A DNA stretch of 38,898 bases from Bacteroidales bacterium UBA1205 (GTDB taxonomy: Bacteria; Bacteroidota; Bacteroidia; Bacteroidales; WCHB1-69). The notes beneath the pieces are model-generated. The model did no database searches. It was given only the letters and a program-made list of their open reading frames with translations, and was not told where the DNA came from. The first letter of the stretch is position 1; each line of letters opens with the position of its first letter. Below are positions 1 to 9,161 of the stretch, piece by piece. The DNA lies in NCBI GenBank assembly GCA_002309615.1, contig DBXT01000004.1:1-38898 (forward strand), given 5' to 3'. The position numbers and the translations under genes were made by a program.

Positions 1-303
1 ATTCGGAATTGTTACAGATGTCAAACTGCTGCAACTTCTGAAAGCATCCGATTCTATAGCTGTTACCGAATAGGTAACCCCGCCATTAGATACTGTACTC
101 GGAATAACCAAATTACCCGTAGGTTGTGTATAACCATTCCAATTACGATTAGCAGGATACATCACTTTAACAGTTTTACTATTTGCATCTGTAATAGTAA
201 AATAAAGTGTATCGCTGCCCACTTTAGCAGAGAAATTCCAGGCCTGAGCCAATACGGATGCTATCTGCATTAACATCCAACACAATATTAACAACCTTTT
301 CAT
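1..303 (-). CDS. BspA-type leucine-rich-repeat surface protein, N-terminal part only (cut by the window edge)
   Basis: The frame is open from the ATG at 301-303 to the window edge, giving 101 residues. It begins with a signal peptide (MKRLLILCWMLMQIASVLAQ) with likely cleavage after Ala-Gln. After about 60 residues the first BspA/LRR_5-type repeat appears, with TAIESDAFRSCSSLTSVTIP as its core. Such proteins are exported to the surface of Bacteroidota and often carry a T9SS sorting domain at the far end, which cannot be seen here. A TACTTTTG -7 box lies at 365-372, 61 bases upstream of the start. The repeat type is seen directly; the ligand or role is unknown. Confidence 0.8.
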   Translation of the reverse strand, partial: MKRLLILCWMLMQIASVLAQAWNFSAKVGSDTLYFTITDANSKTVKVMYPANRNWNGYTQPTGNLVIPSTVSNGGVTYSVTAIESDAFRSCSSLTSVTIPN

Positions 304-364
304 ATTATCTTCTTTTATTGTTGATCATAAATAAAAAAATGCCGTATTTGATAGAAATACTTTG

Positions 365-372
365 CAAAAGTA
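365..372 (-). promoter_or_regulatory. Bacteroidota -7 promoter box for the BspA-like gene
   Basis: On the minus strand the sequence is TACTTTTG followed by C, matching TAnnTTTG. It lies 61 bases before the ATG at 303. No good -33 TTTG is visible at the usual 19-21 base spacing. Confidence 0.5.
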
Positions 373-421
373 ATAAAAAAAATTGAATTAGGCATATATG
401 ACTTATGCTTTCTCAACAAAA

Positions 422-1189
422 CTACTTATAATTTTCCACAGGAAAATCGTAATCCACCAATACTACTTTTACGGACGTATCGCTGCAAATGTTTTTCGTA
501 GCTGCTACATTTTCGGCATTGTAAGGATTCGGAGTGTGCCAAAAATGGATATTGAGCTTAGGAAACGATTGTGGTAACAAGGGAAACATGGTATATTCAC
601 AACTTAAAGCATCGGGGTGCAGGTATTTTACCTGAGCTCGAGTGAGTTTCAACCATGCTTTGGGACTTCGTTGAGAATAATATATATTATCCACCCATAG
701 TATCACATACAAACCTCTGTCTTTTAATATTTTTAAAGCTTTTTCATTCTTGTTTTCCACCATCAGCCTATGTTTTATCCCGTATTTTTCCGATACTTGC
801 AATATAATATCCGCAATGGAACCGGCATTCCGTTCGTTTAAATTTTTCATATCTATCCAATACCAATGTTCTTGCGGACAGGGTATGGCTTTTACCCACA
901 TATCAAAACTAAGCAAATTAACGGTGTCGCTCAATTCGTGACCTACAAACAATTGATTTTGATAACTGCTAAAATTCAAATCCACTTCTATTCCGTCAAA
1001 ACGGGCGGATTTTTGTTGTGCCGTCAAAGTATCATTTACGCCATGTGCCCATGTTTTTCCTTCCGGATAATTAAAAGAAGACACATATTCATCCTCCGAA
1101 CTTTTCTTACCGGCCTGGTATTGACAAGTGTACAACAAGCCGATGCACAAAACACCTGTCAGAACATATATTCCTATTTTATTTCGCAT
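422..1189 (-). CDS. Glycerophosphodiester phosphodiesterase-fold (GDPD/FAM151-like) exported protein
   Basis: 255 residues. A hydrophobic N-terminus (about residues 6-21) with Cys22 suggests export; the Cys context (LLYTC) is a poor lipobox, so it could be a signal anchor instead. The GDPD-type active-site pattern is visible: His49 in WAHG, Glu68 and Asp70 in GIEVDLNF, His84 in FVGHEL, and an acidic residue plus Lys at Asp113/Lys115 in WIDMKNL. The usual HD is HE here, and the overall look is closer to the FAM151/menorin branch than to GlpQ. The probable activity is metal-dependent phosphodiester hydrolysis outside the cytoplasm. Its start overlaps the end of the LtaS-like gene by 11 bases, so the two are translationally coupled, and a phosphoglycerol substrate is a reasonable inference. 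The exact substrate is unknown. Confidence 0.65.
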   Translation of the reverse strand: MRNKIGIYVLTGVLCIGLLYTCQYQAGKKSSEDEYVSSFNYPEGKTWAHGVNDTLTAQQKSARFDGIEVDLNFSSYQNQLFVGHELSDTVNLLSFDMWVKAIPCPQEHWYWIDMKNLNERNAGSIADIILQVSEKYGIKHRLMVENKNEKALKILKDRGLYVILWVDNIYYSQRSPKAWLKLTRAQVKYLHPDALSCEYTMFPLLPQSFPKLNIHFWHTPNPYNAENVAATKNICSDTSVKVVLVDYDFPVENYK

Positions 1190-3611
1190 AATCTACTTTC
1201 AAAAGAGCATTTTTAATGGTGACGCGAGAACCGGGCACCCAGTGGGAGTCATGTCCGGGAGAAAGCAAACTCACTGAACATAAATTATTTTTATCTTCCG
1301 ATAAGATAAAATATTTTGACACTTCCAAATGGTAGGTGCTATCTTTGTGTATCACTTCAGAATTTAAGAATTTGGTGATGTAATCACATTCCCATACTTC
1401 TTCCTTGCCTTTAAAATCAAAAATAAGAAAAGGATATTTATCTTGAAACAAGGAATCGTGTATCACCACATCGGCTATAAGGGTGAGTTTCACCTTATTT
1501 CTGTTATTAACGGCTTTAGGCAAAGATGTTTCCGAAAATATTTCAAAAAGTTTATCCCCTTTTTCACTCGGCTTGTAATCCGGTGTTTGATATTGCACAT
1601 CAGTAGAACGCTTATAGGTAATAACATTTGTATATGCCTCCTGTGCATAGATAGGATTTCGGGTGAGTTTATTGTTATAATAAGTATATTTATAAATATA
1701 TTTATAAACATCCAATTTTCTGCGGAATTGCTGCATCAATGCAGGGTCGTCCGCTTTGGTGAGTGTTAAATTGTCTTCTATTTTATACACATGTTCACCT
1801 TCCCATTGGTTGGCTGTTTGATAATAGTATTCCCCCGTTACCAACTCTCTCAATTCACGATTATAACTCACTATCAGCATGTCTCTTTGCTTATGCATCA
1901 CCGAAGAAGTATCCAGCCCCTCTCCTAACCAATGCACGGTTGCAGGTATGGAGAGGTGATATGTGTTTTTGAGTAATTGACATAATGAAGGAGCTAAATC
2001 GTTGTGCGTTACTATGGAATTAAATTGGCGAGCTTGCTTGAGCAAAGGCGACCATATAATCAACGGAACATGATGCTGGCTCAATTTGTCCCCGTCTTGT
2101 TGCATGCCGGAGGAATGGTCTCCTACTATAATGAAAATAGTACGCTCAAAATCGGGCAATTGGCTGTATTGATGCATCCATTTGCGTATACAATCATCGG
2201 TGTACATAGCAGAAGCCAATTTTTCTGTTTTCCTAAAAGAAGCCAAATATTTATTCTCTTTTACTCTTTGGATATATTGTTGTTGCATATCCTTATCGTA
2301 AAGGTCCAATGGCTCGTGCATGGTGATGGTGGTAATCATGCTAAAATGCGGTTGTGTTTGTTGTTGCAACACTTCCATGGTTTTATCCAACATCACGCCG
2401 TCGGCATAACCCCAATAATTACCCAAAGTGGTTTCTTTATTATCTTTAAATTGTCGAAAAAAGGGAGCCATGTAGCCGACATGTTGGGCCGTCAGATACT
2501 CATATATGCAATCGAAAGTAAGATATCCGGCATAAAAAAAATTGGTTTGATATTCATTATTATTAAATATGCCTACCATGGAATTAAATGCCGGCATGGT
2601 TCCGAATTGGAAACCTTTTGGACCGCCTACCGAACCCGTTAATGCCGGCAACGCAGCATAACTACGTATGGCTGTTGATAAACAATTTTTCCAATACAAG
2701 CCGCTACTTGCCAAGGAATCCACAAAAGGAGTCATCTCTTTATTCATTAACTCATCACCCAAAGATTCCACCAACAACAGTACCACATTCACCTTTCCCG
2801 AAACAGGTTTAAAATAAGGAGAAAGCACATCCTGAGTGTTATCGATTCGTTCTAACGGATAATTTTTATCTTCTACCTGCCACTGCGGATGATAACTCAA
2901 AAAATCCGCAACCGCCTTGTCATCAAACACCATTTGATAACTACCCTCCTCTATTTTGCCGTTTTGTATCAAATTTTTAAAATACTTCAACGATTCCATT
3001 GTAAAAAATTGCGTGCGGTTGCTAATATAAGAAAAAGCCTTGTATTCCATTAAATGACTCGGCATGAATATGATAGACAACAAAGCGAATATCAAATAAA
3101 TAGGAACAATACTGCAAGCTACCGTTTTGTTTCTCATTAATACCAAACTGAAAAAACAAATAGTAAGCACTACCCCTATCACTGCTACGATAGGCATCCA
3201 TATACCTACCGCACCGACTATTGCCATAATAGTTTCTTTCAATGGACGCACCCATAATTCGCTATCCAGCATATAACCATTGTGGGCTGCATACACGGCA
3301 AAACCTATCTCCATAATTATCAACAAGGAAAACCATGCTACCGAGATTCCCCAGACCCTGCGTGGCAATATTTTTTTTAACAAAGTATGCAACACAGCTC
3401 CTGCCAGAATTATCCATGAAACAACTATCAGGTTGTATGTAAGAGCTCTCACCATAATATTGGCCATACTTACACCCTCTATTTCCGGCATAGTGTTCCA
3501 TTCTATTACTTTGATTATCAATACAACGAGCGTATACAAAAAGGCACATGCCCAATATTCGCTAATATCACCTATGTGATGCAAAATGTTTTTAATGAAC
3601 ATTTTTTTCAT
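1179..3611 (-). CDS. LtaS/MdoB-type sulfatase-fold membrane phosphoglycerol transferase
   Basis: 810 residues. Five transmembrane helices fall in about residues 20-185, followed by an extracytoplasmic alkaline-phosphatase/sulfatase-fold domain (about 272-560) and a further C-terminal region of about 240 residues. Metal and catalytic positions typical of the LtaS family are visible: Glu282 in LLLVESLG, a Ser/Thr nucleophile region at 312-317 (STAIRS, then YAALPALTG), His431 in TMHEPLD, and Asp498-His499 in IIVGDHSSG. Family members move phosphoglycerol or phosphoethanolamine from a lipid to glycans or lipids on the outer face of the inner membrane. The neighbours are a small membrane protein 11 bases upstream and a GDPD-like protein overlapping downstream. 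The acceptor in this organism is unknown; a Gram-negative cell would not be expected to make classical lipoteichoic acid. Confidence 0.85.
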   Translation of the reverse strand: MKKMFIKNILHHIGDISEYWACAFLYTLVVLIIKVIEWNTMPEIEGVSMANIMVRALTYNLIVVSWIILAGAVLHTLLKKILPRRVWGISVAWFSLLIIMEIGFAVYAAHNGYMLDSELWVRPLKETIMAIVGAVGIWMPIVAVIGVVLTICFFSLVLMRNKTVACSIVPIYLIFALLSIIFMPSHLMEYKAFSYISNRTQFFTMESLKYFKNLIQNGKIEEGSYQMVFDDKAVADFLSYHPQWQVEDKNYPLERIDNTQDVLSPYFKPVSGKVNVVLLLVESLGDELMNKEMTPFVDSLASSGLYWKNCLSTAIRSYAALPALTGSVGGPKGFQFGTMPAFNSMVGIFNNNEYQTNFFYAGYLTFDCIYEYLTAQHVGYMAPFFRQFKDNKETTLGNYWGYADGVMLDKTMEVLQQQTQPHFSMITTITMHEPLDLYDKDMQQQYIQRVKENKYLASFRKTEKLASAMYTDDCIRKWMHQYSQLPDFERTIFIIVGDHSSGMQQDGDKLSQHHVPLIIWSPLLKQARQFNSIVTHNDLAPSLCQLLKNTYHLSIPATVHWLGEGLDTSSVMHKQRDMLIVSYNRELRELVTGEYYYQTANQWEGEHVYKIEDNLTLTKADDPALMQQFRRKLDVYKYIYKYTYYNNKLTRNPIYAQEAYTNVITYKRSTDVQYQTPDYKPSEKGDKLFEIFSETSLPKAVNNRNKVKLTLIADVVIHDSLFQDKYPFLIFDFKGKEEVWECDYITKFLNSEVIHKDSTYHLEVSKYFILSEDKNNLCSVSLLSPGHDSHWVPGSRVTIKNALLKVDYAK

Positions 3612-3622
3612 ATTTCAAACCC

Positions 3623-3970
3623 TTATTTATTCCCGTTAGCTAAAAAATAAATACCGACAGAAAACGGGAAAATAAACAATAACATATTTTCATTCAACCA
3701 ATTGCCATTGTAATTCACATAAGCAAAATAAATGGAAAACAATGCTACAAACAAGCCGGAAATCACAGTAAGCGAAGCTCCTTTCCGAATGCCGCCTAAC
3801 AGCAAAAGTATGCCGAAAATACAATACACGCAGATGCACAAGATTTCCAAAGAAATAGCATGAATGTCTATACTTTTGATAACATGCATATAATGCATTG
3901 CTAAAAACAACACCACAGCTATTCTTAACAACCACACCGAAAAGGTGGACAAAGATTTTAATGGTTTCAT
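3623..3970 (-). CDS. Small four-helix integral membrane protein, unknown function
   Basis: 115 residues, almost entirely hydrophobic. Four likely membrane segments fall around residues 10-30, 38-60, 65-85 and 93-111. The N-terminus is short and basic. It lies 4 bases after nadB and 11 bases before the LtaS-like gene on the same strand, so it is almost certainly co-transcribed with them. I recognise no catalytic motif. An accessory role for the membrane transferase next door is possible but rests only on position. Confidence 0.7.
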   Translation of the reverse strand: MKPLKSLSTFSVWLLRIAVVLFLAMHYMHVIKSIDIHAISLEILCICVYCIFGILLLLGGIRKGASLTVISGLFVALFSIYFAYVNYNGNWLNENMLLFIFPFSVGIYFLANGNK

Positions 3971-3974
3971 ATTA

Positions 3975-5534
3975 TTATTTTTGAGGTGGATAATCTACTG
4001 AATAATGCAATCCCACACTTTCTTTTCTTTGCGTTGCCGCACGAATAATCAAATAAGCGCAAGCAATAAGATTTCTCAACTCACTGAGTTCTTCTGTAAG
4101 CACAGAACGATTGTACAAATCTTCTGTTTCTTTATAAATGAGACTCAAACGGTCGTACGCACGTTTTAAACGCAAATCAGAACGTACTATTCCCACATAG
4201 TTGGACATTATTTCTTGCAGTTCTTTACGTGTTTGGGTTATCAGCACCATTTCTTCGTTAAACACCATGCCTTCCGCATTCCATGACGGAATATCATGAC
4301 GCACGCTGATGTTTTTTACCTTTTCTACAGCATCCATTGCTGCATTGTGAGCATATACTATTGCTTCCAATAAGGAATTAGATGCCAAGCGATTGCCTCC
4401 ATGCAAACCGGTACGGGCACATTCTCCTGCAGCATAGAGGTGATGAATAGACGATTCTCCGTTTTTATCCACCACTATTCCTCCACATTGATAATGTGCG
4501 GCAGGACGAATAGGTATCATATCTTTGGCTATGTTAATACCCAAATCCAAACATTTGGCATAAATATTCGGAAAACTTTCCATCAGCACAGCTTTTCCCA
4601 AATGGCGGGCGTCTAAATACAAATGCTCGGCACCGCTGATTTTCATTTCATTATCTATGGCTCTTGCCACTATATCGCGAGGTGCCAAAGAAAGCCGTTC
4701 ATCGTATTTTTGCATAAACTCATTACCTTGTGCATCCTTGAGTATGGCTCCTGCTCCTCGCATGGCTTCAGTGATTAAAAATGCCGGTTTCTCTCGCGGA
4801 TTGTACAAACTGGTGGGGTGAAATTGCACAAACTCCATATCCGAAACCTTGCCTCGGGCTCGATGTACCATAGCCACACCATCACCGGTGGCGGTGATGG
4901 GATTGGTGGTGGTGGTATATACGTTTCCTATTCCGCCAGTTGCCAACATGGTGATTTTGGCCAAATAGGTTTCCACTTTTTTTGTTTGCGGATTCAACAC
5001 ATAAGCTCCATAACATTCTATATCGGGAGTATGATGCGTAACCCATTGTCCTAAATGGTGTTGAGTGATTATCTCCACCGCATAATAATGCTCCAATAAC
5101 GTGATATTGGGATGATTTCTCACCTCTTCCAACAATCCTCGTTCTACTTCCGCTCCTGTGTTGTCTTTGTGATGTAATATTCTAAAATTAGAATGACCTC
5201 CTTCCCGATGCAAGTCATACAATCCGTCAGGACGCTTGTCAAAGCGAATTCCATATCGTATCAACTCTTTAATTCTATCAGGAGCCTCTGTAATGGTCAT
5301 CCGTACAATATCTTCATCGCAAATACCGGCACCTGCTATTAAGGTATCTTGTATGTGCTTGTCAAAACTATCGGTATCGTATATCACCGCCGCTATCCCC
5401 CCTTGTGCATATTTGGTTGAACCTTCGTCTGCAGCGGCTTTGGTAAGTACACACACTTTGCCGTAATCTGCTACTTTTAGTGCGAAACTTAATCCTGCAA
5501 TACCTGAACCTATCACTAAAAAATCAACTTCCAT
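3975..5534 (-). CDS. nadB: L-aspartate oxidase
   Basis: 519 residues, close to the usual NadB length. NadB oxidises L-aspartate to iminoaspartate using FAD, the first step of de novo NAD synthesis in the cytoplasm. The N-terminal FAD-binding motif is VIGSGIAGLSFAL (residues 7-19), followed by KYAQGGIAAV. Flavoprotein segments seen in order are RILHHKDNTGAEVERGL, VQFHPTSLYN, EAMRGAGAIL, AAHYQCGGI and GGNRLASNSLLEA. NadB is separated from succinate dehydrogenase flavoproteins by the active-site wording and by the absence of an sdh cluster. nadA and nadC are not in the window. It is the first gene of a minus-strand unit with three envelope genes and has its own -7 box at 5554-5561. Confidence 0.95.
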   Translation of the reverse strand: MEVDFLVIGSGIAGLSFALKVADYGKVCVLTKAAADEGSTKYAQGGIAAVIYDTDSFDKHIQDTLIAGAGICDEDIVRMTITEAPDRIKELIRYGIRFDKRPDGLYDLHREGGHSNFRILHHKDNTGAEVERGLLEEVRNHPNITLLEHYYAVEIITQHHLGQWVTHHTPDIECYGAYVLNPQTKKVETYLAKITMLATGGIGNVYTTTTNPITATGDGVAMVHRARGKVSDMEFVQFHPTSLYNPREKPAFLITEAMRGAGAILKDAQGNEFMQKYDERLSLAPRDIVARAIDNEMKISGAEHLYLDARHLGKAVLMESFPNIYAKCLDLGINIAKDMIPIRPAAHYQCGGIVVDKNGESSIHHLYAAGECARTGLHGGNRLASNSLLEAIVYAHNAAMDAVEKVKNISVRHDIPSWNAEGMVFNEEMVLITQTRKELQEIMSNYVGIVRSDLRLKRAYDRLSLIYKETEDLYNRSVLTEELSELRNLIACAYLIIRAATQRKESVGLHYSVDYPPQK

Positions 5535-5553
5535 AATAAGTATTCTAAAAAAA

Positions 5554-5561
5554 CAAAAATA
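5554..5561 (-). promoter_or_regulatory. -7 promoter box for the nadB unit
   Basis: The minus strand reads TATTTTTG, matching TAnnTTTG, 19 bases upstream of the nadB ATG. It shares the intergenic region with the divergent ftsE promoter. Confidence 0.5.
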
Positions 5562-5673
5562 CTACTTTTTCAACTATTCAATAATTCTGATAAAAAAAAG
5601 ATATCTACATAATAAAGTTTATAAAAATACAATTATTTGAAATGTTTACGCTCGTAATGTGCAAAAAAAATGC

Positions 5674-5681
5674 TATCTTTG
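5674..5681 (+). promoter_or_regulatory. -7 promoter box for ftsE
   Basis: The sequence TATCTTTG followed by C matches the Bacteroidota -7 element and lies 23 bases before the ATG at 5705. This argues against any start upstream of it, because such a start would lie before the transcription start. Confidence 0.55.
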
Positions 5682-5704
5682 CCAACATAGATAAGAATAC
5701 GGAT

Positions 5705-6466
5705 ATGACTACCGAGAACACACCTATAGAGGAAACAAAAACTGAAGAACCAATAGTTGATAATAGCGTAAAAGAAGAGGAAACTCCTGTCGCTACCCCT
5801 GCCGAAGATTATGTAATCTCTGTCAACAATGCAGATGTTTACCAAGATAAAAATCTTATATTGAATAAGGTATCTCTCCATATTCGCAATGGAGAATTGG
5901 TATATTTGGTAGGGAAAACGGGGTCGGGAAAAAGCAATTTGCTGAAATTACTTTACTGCGATGTTCCTGTGGTAAACGGAGAAGTAAAGGTGGCCGATTT
6001 TGACTTGTACAAAATAAAATCGCGTAACATACAAAAACTCAGAAGACAATTGGGTATAGTATTTCAAGATTTTCAACTTCTTCAAGATAGAAACGTTTAC
6101 GAAAATCTTAAATTTATCACCAAAGTTACCGGCTGGAAAGACAAAACCGCCCGTGACGAACGCATCAACGAAGTGCTGACCATGGTCGGACTGGAAACCA
6201 AAGGCTTTAAAATGCCTCACCAACTATCGGGAGGTGAACAACAAAGAGTATGCATTGCTCGTGCCTTGGTAAACAGCCCGAAGATTATTTTAGCCGATGA
6301 GCCTACCGGTAATTTGGACCCCGAAACTTCGTATGATATATTTGCACTGCTGCGAGATATAGCCCACGCAGGAACGTCCGTGCTTATAGCCACTCATGAC
6401 TATCTAATTATCAATCAAATTCCTTCTCGCGTAATAAAAATTGAAAACGGAAAAGTTATTGAATAA
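5705..6466 (+). CDS. ftsE: Cell division ABC transporter ATP-binding protein FtsE, with acidic N-terminal extension
   Basis: 253 residues from the ATG at 5705; a longer in-frame reading from 5642 would start upstream of the -7 box and is rejected. FtsE is the ATPase that, with membrane protein FtsX, controls septal peptidoglycan hydrolases. Motifs seen: Walker A GKTGSGKS (70-77), Q-loop Gln121, signature LSGGEQQR (174-181), Walker B with DEPTG (198-202) and H-loop His231. The TGNLDPETS segment after Walker B is typical of FtsE/LolD-type ATPases. The ABC domain starts only at about residue 38, after a Glu/Thr/Pro-rich low-complexity extension that typical FtsE proteins lack. No ftsX is next to it. 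It runs into a glycosyltransferase gene two bases downstream. Confidence 0.85.
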   Translation: MTTENTPIEETKTEEPIVDNSVKEEETPVATPAEDYVISVNNADVYQDKNLILNKVSLHIRNGELVYLVGKTGSGKSNLLKLLYCDVPVVNGEVKVADFDLYKIKSRNIQKLRRQLGIVFQDFQLLQDRNVYENLKFITKVTGWKDKTARDERINEVLTMVGLETKGFKMPHQLSGGEQQRVCIARALVNSPKIILADEPTGNLDPETSYDIFALLRDIAHAGTSVLIATHDYLIINQIPSRVIKIENGKVIE

Positions 6467-6468
6467 TC

Positions 6469-7386
6469 ATGTTATCCATACTCATTCCCATATACAATTA
6501 CGATGCAAGAGAATTAGTGCGTTCCTTACATAATCAAGCTACTGAAGCCAACATAGAGTTCGAAATTCTGCTTTTGGACGACGCCTCCGAGAATACAGAC
6601 CTTCGAACCAACAACCAAGTGCTTAAAAACATTCCCAATGTTACGCTTTTGGAATTGCCGACCAAAGCAGGACGTTCGGTTGCTCGTAATTTTTTAGCCG
6701 GACAGGCTAAATACCCATATCTGCTGTTTTTAGATTGCGATAGTGAACCTGTTGACAACCAATATATTCAACGTTACATTCCTTTTTGCAACAAAGAGGA
6801 TATAGTAGTTTGCGGAGGCACTGCATATAAAAAAGAAAAGCCCCCTAGAAATTGTTATCTGCGATGGGTATACGGCACCAAATGCGAAACCACTAAAGCA
6901 ACAGAACGTAATTTAAGGCCTAATTCTCGTTTTTCCACTTTCAACTTTTTGATATCCAAAAATTTGTTTTGGTCTATTCGTTTTAACGAATTGCTCAAAA
7001 ATTATGGACATGAAGACACCCTTTTCGGATTGGAACTCAAAAAAAGAAATATCCCTATCACTCATATAGACAATCCTTTGTATCACCTTGGAATAGATAC
7101 CAATGAAGAATACTTGCAAAAAACACGTCAAGGTGTGGAGAATCTTAAAATACTTTTGGACCAATATCCGGACAAACAAATGTTGATAGACAACATTCGT
7201 TTACTCAAATATTACCACAAACTCGAAATCACTCACACCTTGTTTTTGGCAGCCTTTTTCTTTTTTATTTTTAAATCCTCCATGGAATCCAATTTTAAAG
7301 GCAGACATCCCAGCCTTGTCCTTTTTAACTTATACAAAATAAGTTATCTCTCAAGTTTAAATTTCAGAAAAAAAATAGAAATTTAA
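6469..7386 (+). CDS. Family 2 glycosyltransferase (GT-A fold)
   Basis: 305 residues. Transfers a sugar from a nucleotide-sugar donor; donor and acceptor cannot be told. The N-terminus MLSILIPIYNY is the standard GT2 opening. Asp37-Asp38 lie in LLLDDAS, a DxD-type motif Asp89-Cys-Asp91 follows FL, and GHEDTLFGLEL near residue 180 matches the ED catalytic-base region. A hydrophobic stretch near the C-terminus (LFLAAFFFFIF) is probably a membrane anchor. Its start lies two bases after the ftsE stop, so the two are translationally coupled, which suggests work at the cell envelope. Confidence 0.85.
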   Translation: MLSILIPIYNYDARELVRSLHNQATEANIEFEILLLDDASENTDLRTNNQVLKNIPNVTLLELPTKAGRSVARNFLAGQAKYPYLLFLDCDSEPVDNQYIQRYIPFCNKEDIVVCGGTAYKKEKPPRNCYLRWVYGTKCETTKATERNLRPNSRFSTFNFLISKNLFWSIRFNELLKNYGHEDTLFGLELKKRNIPITHIDNPLYHLGIDTNEEYLQKTRQGVENLKILLDQYPDKQMLIDNIRLLKYYHKLEITHTLFLAAFFFFIFKSSMESNFKGRHPSLVLFNLYKISYLSSLNFRKKIEI

Positions 7387-7398
7387 CACCCAATATCT

Positions 7399-9150
7399 AT
7401 GCCTGATATCAAAGCATGGTTGCCCCTCACAAAAAAAGAAATGCTTTTAAGAGGATGGGATGAGTTAGATGTTGTGCTCATCACCGGAGATGCTTATGTT
7501 GACCATCCTTCTTTTGGCATAGCCATTATAGGAAGGCTTATTGAAGAAGCCGGTTACAAAGTGGGTATCATTTCTCAACCTAATTGGCAAGACGACCTCA
7601 GAGATTTCAGGCGGTACGGTAAACCGAAATTTTTCTTCGGTATCAGTTCAGGAAGCATGGATTCCATGGTAAACCACTATACCGCTGCCAAACGGCTGCG
7701 TTCTACCGATGCATACACAGCTGGCGGAAAAAGCGGTTTCCGTCCGGATTATGCTACAAGCGTATATGCTCGCATTGTCCGCCAATTGTATCCTGACAGT
7801 TTAATTGTAATAGGAGGAATAGAAGCCTCTTTACGAAGACTCACCCACTATGACTACTGGTCTGACCAATTAATGCCCTCCATTTTATACCAAAGCAGAG
7901 CAGATATTATCGCCTACGGCATGGGCGAAAAAAATATGATGGCTATATTAGATGTATGCGCACACAAAGAACATCCTAAAATACAAGATTTTTATCACAT
8001 ACCGCAAATAGTGTATTCCGCCAATAAAGATGCACTGCCGGAGAACAAAGAGTGCCTTTATTTACATAGTTATCAAACGTGTAAAAAATCCAAAGAAGCT
8101 TTTGCTCACAATTTCAAACTTATAGAGATAGAATCCAACAAAAAACACGCCAAAACCCTTATCGAGCCCTATGAGGATGTATTCACGGTGGTTAATCCGC
8201 CTTATGCTACCACAACACAAGCAGAACTCGACCATGTGTACGCTCTGCCTTATACTCGCTTGCCTCACCCTAAATACAACAAAAGAGGTGATATTCCCGC
8301 ATTTTTAATGATACAAAATTCCATTAACATACATCGCGGATGCTTTGGGGGGTGCAGTTTTTGTACCATATCGGCCCATCAAGGCAAATATATTACCGGA
8401 CGCAGCCGGCAATCTATACTCAAAGAAATAGAACAGCTCACTCTTATGCCCTATTTTAAAGGACATATCAGCGATTTGGGAGGTCCGTCGGCCAACATGT
8501 ATCTTATGCACGGAACAAATGAAAATTTATGTCAATCGTGTGAAAGAGCATCTTGCATATTCCCCGAAAAATGTAAAAATCTTAACTATAATCACCAACC
8601 GCTTTTGGATTTATATCAACAAGCACAAAAAATAAAAGGAGTAAAACTCATTACTATAGGAAGCGGTATTCGCTATGATTTGCTATTATGCGAAGATCCC
8701 GCTCTCAACAAAGCATATCACATAGATGAATATACGGAAACACTTATTCGCTATCATGTTTCAGGCAGACTCAAAATAGCACCGGAACACACAGAAAATC
8801 ATGTTCTTAAACTAATGCGTAAGCCTGATTATGAAAAATTTTTGAATTTTAGAAACAAATTCCTGAAAATCAACCAAAAATACCAACTACGCCAACAACT
8901 CATTCCCTATTTTATATCTTCACATCCTGCATGCACCCTACAAGACATGATGGCCCTAAAAAAGAAAATGAAACAGATATGCTATCATCCGGAGCAGGTT
9001 CAAGACTTCACCCCCACCCCCATGACCTTGTCTTCTACCATATTTTACACGGGAATCAATCCTTATACGGGACAAAAAGTTTTTTGTGAAACTAACTTAA
9101 AAAAGAAACAAGCACAAAGGAATTGTTTTTTTGATGCTCCGCATTCTTGA
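7399..9150 (+). CDS. YgiQ family radical SAM protein
   Basis: 583 residues. The N-terminal UPF0313-type region includes TGDAYVDHPSFG, followed by the radical SAM domain with the 4Fe-4S cysteines Cys315, Cys319 and Cys322 in HRGCFGGCSFC. A second cysteine group (CQSCERASCIFPEKC, around residues 375-390) precedes a YNHQPLLDLY segment and is characteristic of this family. The substrate is not established for YgiQ proteins. It is shorter than the E. coli homologue of about 740 residues, mainly at the C-terminus, as I would expect for Bacteroidota members. It starts 12 bases after the glycosyltransferase and meets the next gene tail to tail 11 bases away. Confidence 0.9.
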   Translation: MPDIKAWLPLTKKEMLLRGWDELDVVLITGDAYVDHPSFGIAIIGRLIEEAGYKVGIISQPNWQDDLRDFRRYGKPKFFFGISSGSMDSMVNHYTAAKRLRSTDAYTAGGKSGFRPDYATSVYARIVRQLYPDSLIVIGGIEASLRRLTHYDYWSDQLMPSILYQSRADIIAYGMGEKNMMAILDVCAHKEHPKIQDFYHIPQIVYSANKDALPENKECLYLHSYQTCKKSKEAFAHNFKLIEIESNKKHAKTLIEPYEDVFTVVNPPYATTTQAELDHVYALPYTRLPHPKYNKRGDIPAFLMIQNSINIHRGCFGGCSFCTISAHQGKYITGRSRQSILKEIEQLTLMPYFKGHISDLGGPSANMYLMHGTNENLCQSCERASCIFPEKCKNLNYNHQPLLDLYQQAQKIKGVKLITIGSGIRYDLLLCEDPALNKAYHIDEYTETLIRYHVSGRLKIAPEHTENHVLKLMRKPDYEKFLNFRNKFLKINQKYQLRQQLIPYFISSHPACTLQDMMALKKKMKQICYHPEQVQDFTPTPMTLSSTIFYTGINPYTGQKVFCETNLKKKQAQRNCFFDAPHS

Positions 9151-9161
9151 TTCTATAAATA

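Noticed and set aside
866..1216. A 116-codon plus-strand open frame
   Set aside because: Antisense to the GDPD-like gene and the end of the LtaS-like gene, whose active-site motifs are intact; no independent support.
2004..2642. A 212-codon plus-strand open frame
   Set aside because: It lies wholly inside the LtaS-like gene on the opposite strand, has no promoter or signal of its own and its translation looks like a low-complexity mirror of the real gene.
5642..5704. Longer N-terminus for FtsE (21 extra residues)
   Set aside because: These codons include the -7 promoter box TATCTTTG, so they would precede the transcription start; the ATG at 5705 fits better.
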